This document shows positions 33,204-41,651 of a stretch of 64,000 nucleotides of DNA, in pieces. The notes beneath the pieces were generated by a model. That model was given only the letters and a program-made list of their open reading frames with translations, was not told the DNA's origin and made no database searches. How positions within the stretch are numbered: position 1 is the first letter of the stretch; each line of letters begins with the position of its first letter. The stretch covers positions 372,001 to 436,000 of the forward strand of contig NZ_JBJDSB010000002.1 of assembly GCF_044987625.1 (NCBI RefSeq). Reading direction: 5' to 3'. Source of the stretch: Desulfobaculum sp044987625 (GTDB lineage: Bacteria; Desulfobacterota; Desulfovibrionia; Desulfovibrionales; Desulfovibrionaceae). The position numbers were made by a program, and so were the translations under genes.

Positions 33204-33224
33204 CGTCACATGAAAAAAATGACG
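33204..33224. promoter_or_regulatory. Inverted repeat just before the tupA ribosome site
   Basis: CGTCA (33204-33208) and TGACG (33220-33224) are separated by 11 bp and lie between the promoter-like site and AAGGAG (33228-33233). This position suits a repressor operator. Confidence 0.4.
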
Positions 33225-33240
33225 AAAAAGGAGCGTAAAG

Positions 33241-34071
33241 GTGAAAAGACGACTGCTTCTGCTCTCGCTGCTGGCCCTGTTTGTGGCGGCTGCTCTGCCG
33301 ACGATGGCACTGGCCGAAAAGCCTGTACTGATGATGGCCACCACCACCAGCACGGACAACACCGGTCTGCTGGATGAATTGGCCCCCGTTTTCGAGCATG
33401 AAACGGGCATCGAACTGCGCTGGACCGCTGTTGGCACCGGCAAGGCGCTGGCCATGGGCCGCAATTGCGATGTGGACGTGCTGCTCGTTCACGCTCCTGG
33501 CGCGGAAAAGACCTTTGTGAAGGAAGGCCACGGCGTGGACCGCACCCAGATTATGTACAACGACTTCGTCATCATCGGCCCCGAGGCTGACCCGGCGGGC
33601 GTGAAGGGCATGTCTGTGGTGGACGCCATGAAGACCATCGGCTCCAAGCACCGTGAATTTGTCAGCCGCGGCGACAACTCCGGCACCAACAAGAAGGAAA
33701 TCTCCCTGTGGAAGGCCGCCAAGATGCCCGTTCCGGACAAGGAAAAGTGGTACGTGCAGACCGGCCAGGGCATGATTGCCACCATTAATGTTGCGGCGGA
33801 GCGTGGCGGCTACACCATGACCGACCGCGGCACCTACATCAAATACGAAGCCAACCATAACGGCAACGCACCGTTGAAAATCCTTGTTGAAGGCGATAAG
33901 GCTCTGTTCAACCAGTACAGCGTACTGTGCGTGAACCCCGCCAAGTGCTCCTCGGTCAAGTATGACCTTGCGACCACGTTCCGCAAGTGGATGGCTTCCG
34001 CCCCTGTGCAGAAGCGCATTGGTGATTTCCGGCTGCTGGGCAAGCAGCTCTTCACCCCCAACGCAGAGTAA
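33241..34071 (+). CDS. tupA: Tungstate-binding protein TupA
   Basis: 276 residues from GTG 33241, with AAGGAG 7 nt upstream. A signal peptide (to about 25, MALA) is followed by the TupA signature VLMMATTTSTDNTGLLDELA and the second oxyanion-binding motif FVSRGDNSGTNKKEISLWKA. TupA binds tungstate with high selectivity over molybdate in characterised homologues. It is followed by a terminator-like hairpin and then by the permease and ATPase genes, so the binding protein may be made in excess. Confidence 0.93.
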   Translation: MKRRLLLLSLLALFVAAALPTMALAEKPVLMMATTTSTDNTGLLDELAPVFEHETGIELRWTAVGTGKALAMGRNCDVDVLLVHAPGAEKTFVKEGHGVDRTQIMYNDFVIIGPEADPAGVKGMSVVDAMKTIGSKHREFVSRGDNSGTNKKEISLWKAAKMPVPDKEKWYVQTGQGMIATINVAAERGGYTMTDRGTYIKYEANHNGNAPLKILVEGDKALFNQYSVLCVNPAKCSSVKYDLATTFRKWMASAPVQKRIGDFRLLGKQLFTPNAE

Positions 34072-34108
34072 AGCGCTGCGCGGCATTGCCGCCAAAGCGT
34101 AGATGACG

Positions 34109-34143
34109 GGGCCGGGCAGCGTGACGCGCGTCCGGCCCTTTTT
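34109..34143 (+). terminator. Hairpin with T-run between tupA and tupB
   Basis: GGGCCGG and CCGGCCC arms flank a roughly 15-nt GC-rich loop and are followed by TTTTTT. Within an ABC operon such a partial terminator would lower permease/ATPase expression relative to TupA. Confidence 0.7.
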
Positions 34144-34188
34144 TATCTCTGGCCGATGACGGTCCGCCATGGCGGCACCGGGAGGACT

Positions 34189-34890
34189 ATGGACTACTTG
34201 CTCGACGGCCTTGTCCGGGCCTTTATCCTGCTTTTTCAGCTGGATGCGGAGACGTATTCCGCTATTTACACCACGCTTTCGGTGTCGTCGTTGTCCATTA
34301 TCGGCAGCCTTGTCCTTGGCGCGCCCCTTGGCTTTTTGCTGGGGCATGCGGATTTTCCGGGCAAGCGCGCGCTACGGATGCTGGTGGACACGCTGCTTTC
34401 CTTTCCCACGGTGGTCATCGGCCTGTTGGTGTATGCCTTTTTGTCCCGGCAGGGGCCGCTTGGCGAGCTGGGGCTGCTGTTCACCGTCCCCGGCATTGCG
34501 GTAGGTCAGACCATCCTCGGCCTGCCCATCATCATCGCCATGACAGCCACCGCCGTGGAGAATATGGACCGCCGCCTGCGCTGGACGCTCCAGACCCTTG
34601 GCGCGTCGCGGCGGCAGGTTTTGATCACCACGTTGTGGGAGGCCCGCTATCATCTTGCCCTTGCGGCTGTGGCCGCCTATGGGCGTATTGTGTCCGAGGT
34701 GGGCATTTCCATGATGGTGGGCGGCAACATCAAGTGGCATACCCGCACCATCACCACGGCCATTGCCCTTGAGACGGGCAAGGGCCAGTTTGCGGTGGGC
34801 ATCGCCCTTGGTTTGGTGCTCCTGTGCATCGCCTTTCTCGTGAATCTTGCCGTCTCGGGCCTGAGGCGCCTTGCGGAGCATGACCGATGA
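34189..34890 (+). CDS. tupB: Tungstate ABC permease TupB
   Basis: 233 residues from ATG 34189, with GGAGG 3 nt upstream. Five to six membrane helices. The ATPase-contact loop is TLQTLGASRRQVLITTLWEA (EAA-type), and IVSEVGISMMVGGNIKWHTR is typical of TupB. Overlaps tupC by 4 bp. Confidence 0.9.
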   Translation: MDYLLDGLVRAFILLFQLDAETYSAIYTTLSVSSLSIIGSLVLGAPLGFLLGHADFPGKRALRMLVDTLLSFPTVVIGLLVYAFLSRQGPLGELGLLFTVPGIAVGQTILGLPIIIAMTATAVENMDRRLRWTLQTLGASRRQVLITTLWEARYHLALAAVAAYGRIVSEVGISMMVGGNIKWHTRTITTAIALETGKGQFAVGIALGLVLLCIAFLVNLAVSGLRRLAEHDR

Positions 34891-35543
34891 ACGCCATGTA
34901 TGAATTGACAGACGTCCGCCAGCGCTACGGTGCGCGCGACGCGCTGCATATTGATGCCCTGTCCGTTGCTCCGCGCAGCATTGTGGGCGTGGCCGGACCC
35001 AACGGCAGCGGCAAGTCCACGCTTCTGCGCATTCTTGCCTTTTTGGAGCGTCCGGTGAGCGGTGCGGTGCGCTTTGACGGCGCGGATGTGACGCAGGCGG
35101 GCAATGGCGTGCGCCGCCGGGTGACTCTGCTGACGCAGGAGCCGTACCTCCTCAAGCGCAGTGTGGCGGGCAATGTGGGCTACGGCCTCAAGGTGCGCGG
35201 CGAGGCCATGGACGAGGGCCGTATTGCCGAGGCGCTGCACATGGTGGGGCTGGCCCCCGAGTCCTTTGCGCGCAGGCCGTGGCGCGAGCTGTCCGGCGGC
35301 GAGGCCCAGCGCGTGGCCCTTGCCGCGCGGCTTATCCTGCGTCCGCGTGTTTTGCTGCTGGACGAACCTACGGCCAGCCTTGACGAAGAGAGCGCGGAGC
35401 GCATCAAGGCGGCGGCCAAGGCGGCGCGCGAGGAGTGGGGCGCAACTGTGGTCATTGTCAGCCATGACATGGACTGGCTGACCTCTGTGTCCGACACCAT
35501 CGTGCGGATGCGCGAAGGGCGGCTTGTTCGCAGTGAGGGCTGA
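34887..35543 (+). CDS. tupC: Tungstate ABC ATPase TupC
   Basis: 218 residues. Walker A GPNGSGKST (about residue 37), Q-loop TLLTQEPYLL, signature LSGGEAQRVALA, Walker B LLLDEPTASLD and the switch His in VSHDMDW are all present. It energises tungstate import by TupAB. Short for an ABC ATPase because it lacks a C-terminal TOBE domain, as usual for TupC. Confidence 0.92.
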   Translation: MNAMYELTDVRQRYGARDALHIDALSVAPRSIVGVAGPNGSGKSTLLRILAFLERPVSGAVRFDGADVTQAGNGVRRRVTLLTQEPYLLKRSVAGNVGYGLKVRGEAMDEGRIAEALHMVGLAPESFARRPWRELSGGEAQRVALAARLILRPRVLLLDEPTASLDEESAERIKAAAKAAREEWGATVVIVSHDMDWLTSVSDTIVRMREGRLVRSEG

Positions 35544-36104
35544 CCGGGCCTCGTCAGCATCAGGAAAAATGCGCCGGGAAGGGGCCGCGGGCCGCGTTGC
35601 CGCTGTCGTGCGTTTCTTGCGCCTGTCCACCCTGTGGGCCTGCCGCGCCGAGTGCGCCGGAGCGGACTGAAACGCCAAGACTCGGGCGGAGTGAGGGGGC
35701 CGCGCGAGGGCCTTTGAGGCATGGCGGCGCAGCATGGGCGACGGGGACGCCGCGCACGTAGGCATCTCTCCAACGACCAGACCGGCGGCCAGCAGGGCGC
35801 GCCAAAGCAGAGAAAGACCATCCGTTCAGGGTGGTCTTTTGTGTTGTGGGGGGATGGTGTGGCAGGGGGGCGTTTCCTGCTGGGCGGGGCGCTTTGCCGG
35901 TGTTTTGGGGCGCGGGGATGAAGAGGTGTCGTTTATGGGTGGTTTTGGTTTGTATTGGTTTTTCCTATCGGACTACTAGGCGAAGGCCGAAACAAATTGA
36001 CCATAAAATCCTGAGGGTGCTATGGCGGTATGGCTTCCGCCCGTGTTGAGGACGGGGGCGATTTCGACTGTGTGATCCTGAACCGATACAAGGAGCCTAA
36101 CGTA
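35544..36104. other. 560-bp spacer between tupC and wtpA
   Basis: Apart from the terminator at 35813-35842 nothing could be assigned. Small GC-rich frames have no ribosome sites. The last 120 bp become more AT-rich and should hold the wtpA promoter. A TATGGCGGTATGGCTTCCGCC-like imperfect repeat lies near 36018-36040. Confidence 0.4.
35813..35842 (+). terminator. Terminator downstream of tupC
   Basis: An 11-bp stem (35813-35823 / 35829-35839, arm AAAGACCATCC, one G-T pair), a 5-nt loop, then TTTTGT. It is 270 nt beyond tupC, an unusually long 3' tail. Confidence 0.75.
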
Positions 36105-37088
36105 ATGAGCCGCATCAGACACACACTTCGCATCATCGCGGTGGCGGCGCTGGTTTTTGCCTGCGCTGCGCCCATGGCCAGTGCCGAACCTACCGGCAAG
36201 CTCACCATCTTCCATGCTGGCAGCCTGTCCGTACCCTTCAAGACCATTGAAAAGAATTTTGAGGCCAAATACCCCAAGGTGGACGTGCTGCGTGAAGCAG
36301 GTGGCAGCACCAAAATGGCGCGCATGATTTCCGAGCTGGGCAAGCCCGCCGACCTGATGGCCTCCGCCGACTACATGGTCATCGACAAAACGCTGGTGCC
36401 CAAATTCACCGATGTGAACATCCGCTTTGCCACCAACCAGCTGGTGCTGTGCTACACGGACAAGAGCAAGTACGCGGGCGAAATCAACGACAAGAACTGG
36501 ATGGATATCCTCCAGCGCAAGGGCGTGGTGTGGGGCCATTCCGACCCGAATCTGGACCCCTGCGGCTACCGCAGCCTGATGGTGCTCCAGTTGGCCGAGA
36601 AGTTCTATGACCGCGACGGCCTCTACGACGACCTGCTCGCCAACCGCCCCAAGGAAAACGTGCGCCCCAAGTCCGTGGAGCTTATCTCCCTGCTGGAAAG
36701 CGGCAACATGGATTACGCGTGGGAGTACCTGTCCGTGGCAGTGCAGCATGGCCTGAAGTACGTCACCCTTGATGACCATATCAATCTTGGCAACTACAAG
36801 ATGGACCCCTTCTATAAGCTGGCCAAGGTGAAGGTGACCGGCAAGAAGCCCGGCACGTTCATGACCCGTACGGGCAAGTCCTGCACCTACGGCGTGACCA
36901 TCCTGAAGGACGCCCCCAACCGCGAAGCCGCAGAAGCCTTTATGGCCTACCTGCTGGACCCCGAGGGCGGGCTGAAGGTCCTGCGCGAGATGGGCCAGCC
37001 GCCGTTTGTCCCGGCCCGCGTGTCCTCCGATGCCATGAAGAATGGCCTTGCCACGCAGCTACAGCCGCTGGTTGAGGTTCGCAACTAG
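36105..37088 (+). CDS. wtpA: Tungstate/molybdate-binding protein WtpA
   Basis: 327 residues from ATG 36105, with AAGGAG 9 nt upstream. A signal peptide (to about 28, MASA) precedes LTIFHAGSLSVPFKTIEKNF, then LREAGGSTKMARMISELGKP, DLMASADYMVIDK and SDPNLDPCGYRSLMVLQLAE. These are the conserved blocks of WtpA/ModA group-2 proteins, first described in archaea, which bind both tungstate and molybdate. It is followed 8 nt later by the permease. Confidence 0.9.
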   Translation: MSRIRHTLRIIAVAALVFACAAPMASAEPTGKLTIFHAGSLSVPFKTIEKNFEAKYPKVDVLREAGGSTKMARMISELGKPADLMASADYMVIDKTLVPKFTDVNIRFATNQLVLCYTDKSKYAGEINDKNWMDILQRKGVVWGHSDPNLDPCGYRSLMVLQLAEKFYDRDGLYDDLLANRPKENVRPKSVELISLLESGNMDYAWEYLSVAVQHGLKYVTLDDHINLGNYKMDPFYKLAKVKVTGKKPGTFMTRTGKSCTYGVTILKDAPNREAAEAFMAYLLDPEGGLKVLREMGQPPFVPARVSSDAMKNGLATQLQPLVEVRN

Positions 37089-37096
37089 GCGACGTT

Positions 37097-37939
37097 ATGA
37101 CGGCACAAACGACTACTTTGACCCGCCAGGCGGGGCAGGCCACAGGCCTTGCCCTGCCCGGCGGGCTTTTTATCTGGCTGTGTTCGGCGTGCGGGGTGGT
37201 GGTGATGGCCTTCATCCTGCTGCCCCTATACGAGATGGTCTCGCAGCCCAGCCTTGAGGTGTTGTGGGAAACGGCGCTGGACCCGGAGGTGCGCTCATCC
37301 ATTTGGCTGTCCGTGTGGACGTCCGGCACGGCCGCCCTTGGGGTGTTCGTTCTTGGGACGCCCTTGGCGTGGCTGCTGGCGCGGACGGAATTTTGGGGCA
37401 AGCGGCTTGTGGAGAGCTGTATTGACCTGCCCATAATGCTGCCGCACCCGGTGGTGGGCATTGCCCTGCTTAGCCTTGCCGGGCGCGGGCATTGGCTGGG
37501 CGATGCCCTTGGCGCTGTGGGCCTGCGTTTGATGGGGACGGCCACGGGCATCATCGCCGTGATGGCCTTTGTGGGCCTGCCGTTTTACATCAGCGCCGCC
37601 AAAAATGGCTTCGAGAGCGTGCCCGTGCGGCTGGAGAATGTGTCGCGCAGTTTGGGGGCGGGGCGCGGGGCCACGTTTTTCCGCGTTACCGTGCCGCTGT
37701 GTTGGCGGCATATGCTGGCGGGCGTCATCATGTGCATGGCCCGTGCGGTGAGCGAATTTGGGGCCATCATCATCGTGGCCTATCACCCCAAGGTTGCGCC
37801 TGTGCTCATGTACGAGCGCTTTACGGCCTATGGACTCAAGTATTCTCAGCCCGTGGCGGTGTGGCTGATTGGCGTGTGCCTCGTGCTGTTCCTGCTGCTG
37901 CGAGGCATTACCCTGCCGCAGAGGAGGACGGCGGCATGA
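37097..37939 (+). CDS. wtpB: Tungstate/molybdate ABC permease WtpB
   Basis: 280 residues, with about six helices. The EAA loop is VSRSLGAGRGATFFRVTVPL, and EFGAIIIVAYHPKVAPVLMY is characteristic of Mod/Wtp permeases. It overlaps the ATPase gene by 4 bp. Confidence 0.88.
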   Translation: MTAQTTTLTRQAGQATGLALPGGLFIWLCSACGVVVMAFILLPLYEMVSQPSLEVLWETALDPEVRSSIWLSVWTSGTAALGVFVLGTPLAWLLARTEFWGKRLVESCIDLPIMLPHPVVGIALLSLAGRGHWLGDALGAVGLRLMGTATGIIAVMAFVGLPFYISAAKNGFESVPVRLENVSRSLGAGRGATFFRVTVPLCWRHMLAGVIMCMARAVSEFGAIIIVAYHPKVAPVLMYERFTAYGLKYSQPVAVWLIGVCLVLFLLLRGITLPQRRTAA

Positions 37940-38973
37940 TTCGCATTTCGGACCTGAATATCACCTTTGCGGACTTTGCCGTGCGGGATGTGAACCTTGA
38001 CGTGGCGGACGGGGAGTTCTTTGCGCTCATCGGGCCGACGGGGTCGGGGAAGTCGCTGGTTTTGGAGTCCGTCGCGGGGCTGGTGCCGCAGGCGAAAGGG
38101 CGCATAGCCGTCAACGGGCGCGATGTGACGGACCTACCGCCGGAGCGGCGCGGTGTTGGCATTGTATATCAGGACAACGCGCTCTTTCCGCACATGTCCG
38201 TGATGCAGAACATCACCTACGGCCTGCGTTACCACGATGTGGACCGCACCGAGGCGCGGCGGCGCGTGGATTGGCTGGTGGAGATGCTGGGCCTGACGCG
38301 CATTGCCGGGCGGGGCGTGCGCGCCCTGAGCGGCGGCGAACAACAGCGCGTGTGCCTTGCCCGCGCCCTTGCGGTGAATCCGCGCGTGCTGCTTCTTGAT
38401 GAGCCGCTGTCCGCACTGGACCCCAACTTCCGGGAGGAAATTCGGGGGCTGTTGAGGACGCTGCACCGCGACCTTGGCACCACGTTTTTTATGGTGACAC
38501 ACGACTTTTCCGAGGCGCTTTTCCTTGCCCAGCGCGTTGGCGTGCTCCGCGGCGGTCAGTTGGAGCAGGTGGGCGGCGCGCGCGAGGTGTTCTGCCAGCC
38601 CCGCACGCCCTTTGTGGCGGAGTTTGTGGGGATGAAGAATGTGTTTCCGGCGACGTTTTCCAAGCAGGAGGCCCGGTTTGGCGGGCTGTGCTGCCCCTTG
38701 CCGCAGGCGGCGGGGGAGCGCTGCGCCCATGTGGCCCTGCGCCCTGAGGATGTCGCCGTTACGCGCGGGACGGCGCTCCCGGATGGGTATGTGAGCTTTC
38801 CGGGCACGGTGCGCCGGGTGAGCGACCTTGGCTTTATGGTGGAGCTTGGCGTGCGGTGCGCGGAGGCGGACTTCAAGGCGCTGCTGGACAGGCGTACCCT
38901 GCTGGAATCCGGCATTGCGTGCGGTGACGCCGTGAACCTTGGTTTTGCCGCGCAGGCCGTGCACACCTTCTAG
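37936..38973 (+). CDS. wtpC: Tungstate/molybdate ABC ATPase WtpC
   Basis: 345 residues from ATG 37936, in the 4-bp overlap with wtpB; the upstream extension of the frame is only antiparallel reading of wtpB. Walker A GPTGSGKS, Q-loop IVYQDNALFP, signature LSGGEQQRVCLA, Walker B LLLDEPLSALD and VTHDFSEAL are present. A C-terminal TOBE-like domain (about 240-345, AHVALRPEDVAVTR) may sense intracellular oxyanion. Confidence 0.9.
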   Translation: MIRISDLNITFADFAVRDVNLDVADGEFFALIGPTGSGKSLVLESVAGLVPQAKGRIAVNGRDVTDLPPERRGVGIVYQDNALFPHMSVMQNITYGLRYHDVDRTEARRRVDWLVEMLGLTRIAGRGVRALSGGEQQRVCLARALAVNPRVLLLDEPLSALDPNFREEIRGLLRTLHRDLGTTFFMVTHDFSEALFLAQRVGVLRGGQLEQVGGAREVFCQPRTPFVAEFVGMKNVFPATFSKQEARFGGLCCPLPQAAGERCAHVALRPEDVAVTRGTALPDGYVSFPGTVRRVSDLGFMVELGVRCAEADFKALLDRRTLLESGIACGDAVNLGFAAQAVHTF

Positions 38974-39056
38974 CCCCGGCGCGGGCGGACGTTGCAAGAG
39001 CAGGCGCTTCGCTGTAAGGCTGTGGGACCTCTGAACCATTACGCGGGAGACACCCC

Positions 39057-39758
39057 ATGATTGCCATAAGCATTGTCGGATACAAGGACACGGGCAAGAC
39101 CACGCTGGCCGTCAAGCTGGGCGAGGAGCTTCGCAGCCGGGGCATTCGCGCCGCGGCGGCGAAGTTTTCGCACCATGAATTGGACGCGCCGGGCACGGAC
39201 ACAGCCCGCCTGCGTGAGGCCTACGGCACCTGCGCGGGGCTGTGGGAATCCGGAGCGATACTCACATGGGACGGCAAGCGCTATCTGCCGGACATCGCGC
39301 CGCTGATGGACTGTGAGGTCCTTGTGGTGGAGGGCGGCAAAAGCCTTGGCTGGCTGCCGCGCGTGATGCTCCTGCGCAGTATTGCCGACGCCGGGACCCT
39401 TGATCAGGGGCTGGCCGTGGCGACTTACGGCGAGGTGTCTGTTCCGGGCATGACGCACCTGACGGATGTGGCCGCGCTGGCGGACTGTGTGCTGGAGCAG
39501 GGCTTTGCCCTGCCGGGGTTGGACTGCGGCTCCTGCGGGCGGGAGGACTGCGCCACGCTGGCGCGGGAAATCGTCTCCGGCAAGGTGACGGAAAACTCCT
39601 GCAAGGCGCGCAAAAACGGTATGGAAGTCACCGTCGGCGGCGTTCCCGTGGGTATGAACGATTTTGTCCGGGGCATCATCTCCGGTTCCATCCTTGGCAT
39701 GCTCCGCGAGCTTAAGGGCGTGGGCGGCGGCGATGTGGAAATCCGCATAACCAAGTAG
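39057..39758 (+). CDS. mobB: MobB fused to a C-terminal Fe-S domain
   Basis: 233 residues. The first 150 are MobB: P-loop ISIVGYKDTGKTTLAVKLGE and CEVLVVEGGKSLGWLPRVML. The last 75 contain LDCGSCGREDCATLAREIVS and a later Cys in ENSCKARKNG, a C-x2-C-x4-C plus C layout like the small Fe-S domain of redox proteins. MobB is a GTPase helping MobA make the dinucleotide cofactor. The extra domain could make cofactor delivery sensitive to iron-sulfur or redox state. It sits 84 nt after wtpC. Confidence 0.87.
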   Translation: MIAISIVGYKDTGKTTLAVKLGEELRSRGIRAAAAKFSHHELDAPGTDTARLREAYGTCAGLWESGAILTWDGKRYLPDIAPLMDCEVLVVEGGKSLGWLPRVMLLRSIADAGTLDQGLAVATYGEVSVPGMTHLTDVAALADCVLEQGFALPGLDCGSCGREDCATLAREIVSGKVTENSCKARKNGMEVTVGGVPVGMNDFVRGIISGSILGMLRELKGVGGGDVEIRITK

Positions 39759-39950
39759 CTCATGGACACGTTTGGCGCGGAGGGGCGCCGGGCCGGATGC
39801 CGCGCCAGATGCCGGGCCGGGGTGGGGGCGGCTGTAGGATTGCCATGAGGCCTTTTGTCTCTTCCCTCTTCCGCATCGTGTTCCCTCTTGCTCCGGGCAC
39901 AGCGCAGCGCCACAACGTGAGGCCTTTTCCCGGTTCCCAGAAACGCATCG

Positions 39951-39988
39951 GCCCCCGTCTGACCATATGGTCCGGCGGGGGCTTTTTT
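39951..39988. terminator. Terminator centred on a palindrome
   Basis: GCCCCCG (39951-39957) / CGGGGGC (39976-39982) encloses GACCATATGGTC (39961-39972) and is followed by TTTTTT on the plus strand. It separates mobB from the convergent ABC operon. Confidence 0.82.
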
Positions 39989-39993
39989 GCGCG

Positions 39994-40779
39994 CTAGTAC
40001 ATGCCCTTGCGGCGGTAGAGCAGCGTCATGACGTACTCAATGAGCAGGAAGAGCGTGAGGGGCACAGCCATAAAGATGAGGGTCAGCAGCGCCGCCATGC
40101 TGCGGTCCGAGGAGGTCAAAAACGGCACAAGGTAGCCCGTAAAGGAATCCACGGCTCCGCCGCCGATGAGGAAGACCAGAAAGTATTCCGAAAACGCCAC
40201 CAAAAACACCACGGACCCGCCCGCGATGATGGAGGGAAAGAGTAGGGGCAGGTCCACGCGCAGGGTGCGCTGCAGCCAGTTGGCGCCGAGGTTGGCGGCG
40301 CACATTTCGTACTCCTCGCCAATGGAGATGTAGCCCGCCGTCAGCGCCCGCAGCATGTAGGGGTAGCTGAACACCGTCAGCACCAGCACCACGCCGGGGG
40401 TGGTGTCCACCAGCCCCAGCCGGATGAAGAGATAATGCACACCCATGGAAAACGTCATGGGCGGCACAAGGGCCGGGGCAAGGAACACGCCCTCAAGCAG
40501 GCTCTTGCCCGCAAAGTCGCGCCGCGCAAAGTGGTGGGCCGGGGACAGGCACATGAGTAGCGTCAGCGCCACCGTTGCCATGGAATACATGATGGACCAC
40601 GCAATATGCCCGGCCAAGGGCCGCGCTTGCGATGCCAGATAGGCGAAGGAGCGCAGGTCGATATGCGAGGGCACAAGCTCCGGAAAGCGCCAGCCCGGCG
40701 CAAGGGCGTAACAGGCCAGCACCCACAGCGGAAACAGCGCAAGCACCGCAAGGGCGGCAAAGCTGGCGGCAAGCCTCAT
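39994..40779 (-). CDS. ABC importer permease 2
   Basis: 261 residues from ATG 40779, which overlaps the stop of the other permease. About six helices; the EAA loop is MCAANLGANWLQRTLRVDLP. It belongs to the spermidine/putrescine-thiamine-iron type of binding-protein-dependent permeases. It is the last gene of the kinase-ATPase-SBP-permease-permease operon. Confidence 0.85.
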   Translation of the reverse strand: MRLAASFAALAVLALFPLWVLACYALAPGWRFPELVPSHIDLRSFAYLASQARPLAGHIAWSIMYSMATVALTLLMCLSPAHHFARRDFAGKSLLEGVFLAPALVPPMTFSMGVHYLFIRLGLVDTTPGVVLVLTVFSYPYMLRALTAGYISIGEEYEMCAANLGANWLQRTLRVDLPLLFPSIIAGGSVVFLVAFSEYFLVFLIGGGAVDSFTGYLVPFLTSSDRSMAALLTLIFMAVPLTLFLLIEYVMTLLYRRKGMY

Positions 40780-41651
40780 AGCTTGCGCTCCCGGTGCGCC
40801 ATGCGCCGCGCGGTGCGGGTGTAGAGCACAATGAACGCCAGCGAGAACAGGAACATGCACACTAGGATGGCCATGGCCGTGGGCCGGTTGGCCAGGTCGC
40901 GCCGGAAGTAGAGGTTAAAGACCTCTATGGACAGCATCCCCGGCGAACTGCCGCTGAGCAGAAAGGGGATGTCGAACGCGCCAAAGGCGTACAGAAACAG
41001 GATGATAAACGCCGTGTTCAGCGCACTGGTGATGCGCGGCAAGACCAGCCGCCAAAAGACGGTCACCTCGCCCGCGCCCAGCATGGTCGCCGTCTCCACC
41101 AGTTGCGGCTCAAGGCGGCGGAGCATCGCCATGGCAAGAATGATGACAAAGGGTGTGGACTTGAACACATACGCCAGAATCATGCCCGTGCCGGTGGCGT
41201 CGTACATGAGGGAGGGAAAAGCGTCCATGCCGTCCACCAGCCCCAAGTGGTAGGCAAGGGACGACAGCACGCCCGATGTGCTCCAAAAAATGAGCGTGAT
41301 AAAGGCGACGGCAATGTGCGGCAGGATGAGCGGCACCTTGGCGACAACGGCCCAGCGTTCCAGATGCGGGGGCAGCCGCCAGAACAGGTAGGCCAGTACC
41401 GCGCCAAGAGCCACCGACAGCGAGGCCGAGGCCAGCCCCACCCACAACGAGAGCAGGGCGGAGCGCAAAACATGCTCCGACAACAGCGCCCGGTAGCCCG
41501 CCAGCGCGCTGTCTGGGGCGATGGGCACCCATAGGCCGAAGGATTGCCCCACCGCCATCACCAGTCCGCCGCCAAACAGGGCAAGGAAGGGAATGAGCAG
41601 GGGCGAGAGCTTCAGCAGCGTCTCGCCCCACTGCGCCTTACCTGAGGACAT
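40776..41651 (-). CDS. ABC importer permease 1
   Basis: 291 residues from ATG 41651, which overlaps the SBP stop by 14 bp. Six or more helices; the EAA loop is VETATMLGAGEVTVFWRLVL. It resembles YnjC-type permeases. Two separate half-permeases imply a heterodimeric channel. Confidence 0.85.
   Translation of the reverse strand: MSSGKAQWGETLLKLSPLLIPFLALFGGGLVMAVGQSFGLWVPIAPDSALAGYRALLSEHVLRSALLSLWVGLASASLSVALGAVLAYLFWRLPPHLERWAVVAKVPLILPHIAVAFITLIFWSTSGVLSSLAYHLGLVDGMDAFPSLMYDATGTGMILAYVFKSTPFVIILAMAMLRRLEPQLVETATMLGAGEVTVFWRLVLPRITSALNTAFIILFLYAFGAFDIPFLLSGSSPGMLSIEVFNLYFRRDLANRPTAMAILVCMFLFSLAFIVLYTRTARRMAHRERKL

Noticed and set aside
37492..37935. N-terminal extension of the WtpC ATPase
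   Set aside because: This part of the open frame lies over wtpB; the ABC ATPase begins at ATG 37936 in the usual 4-bp overlap.
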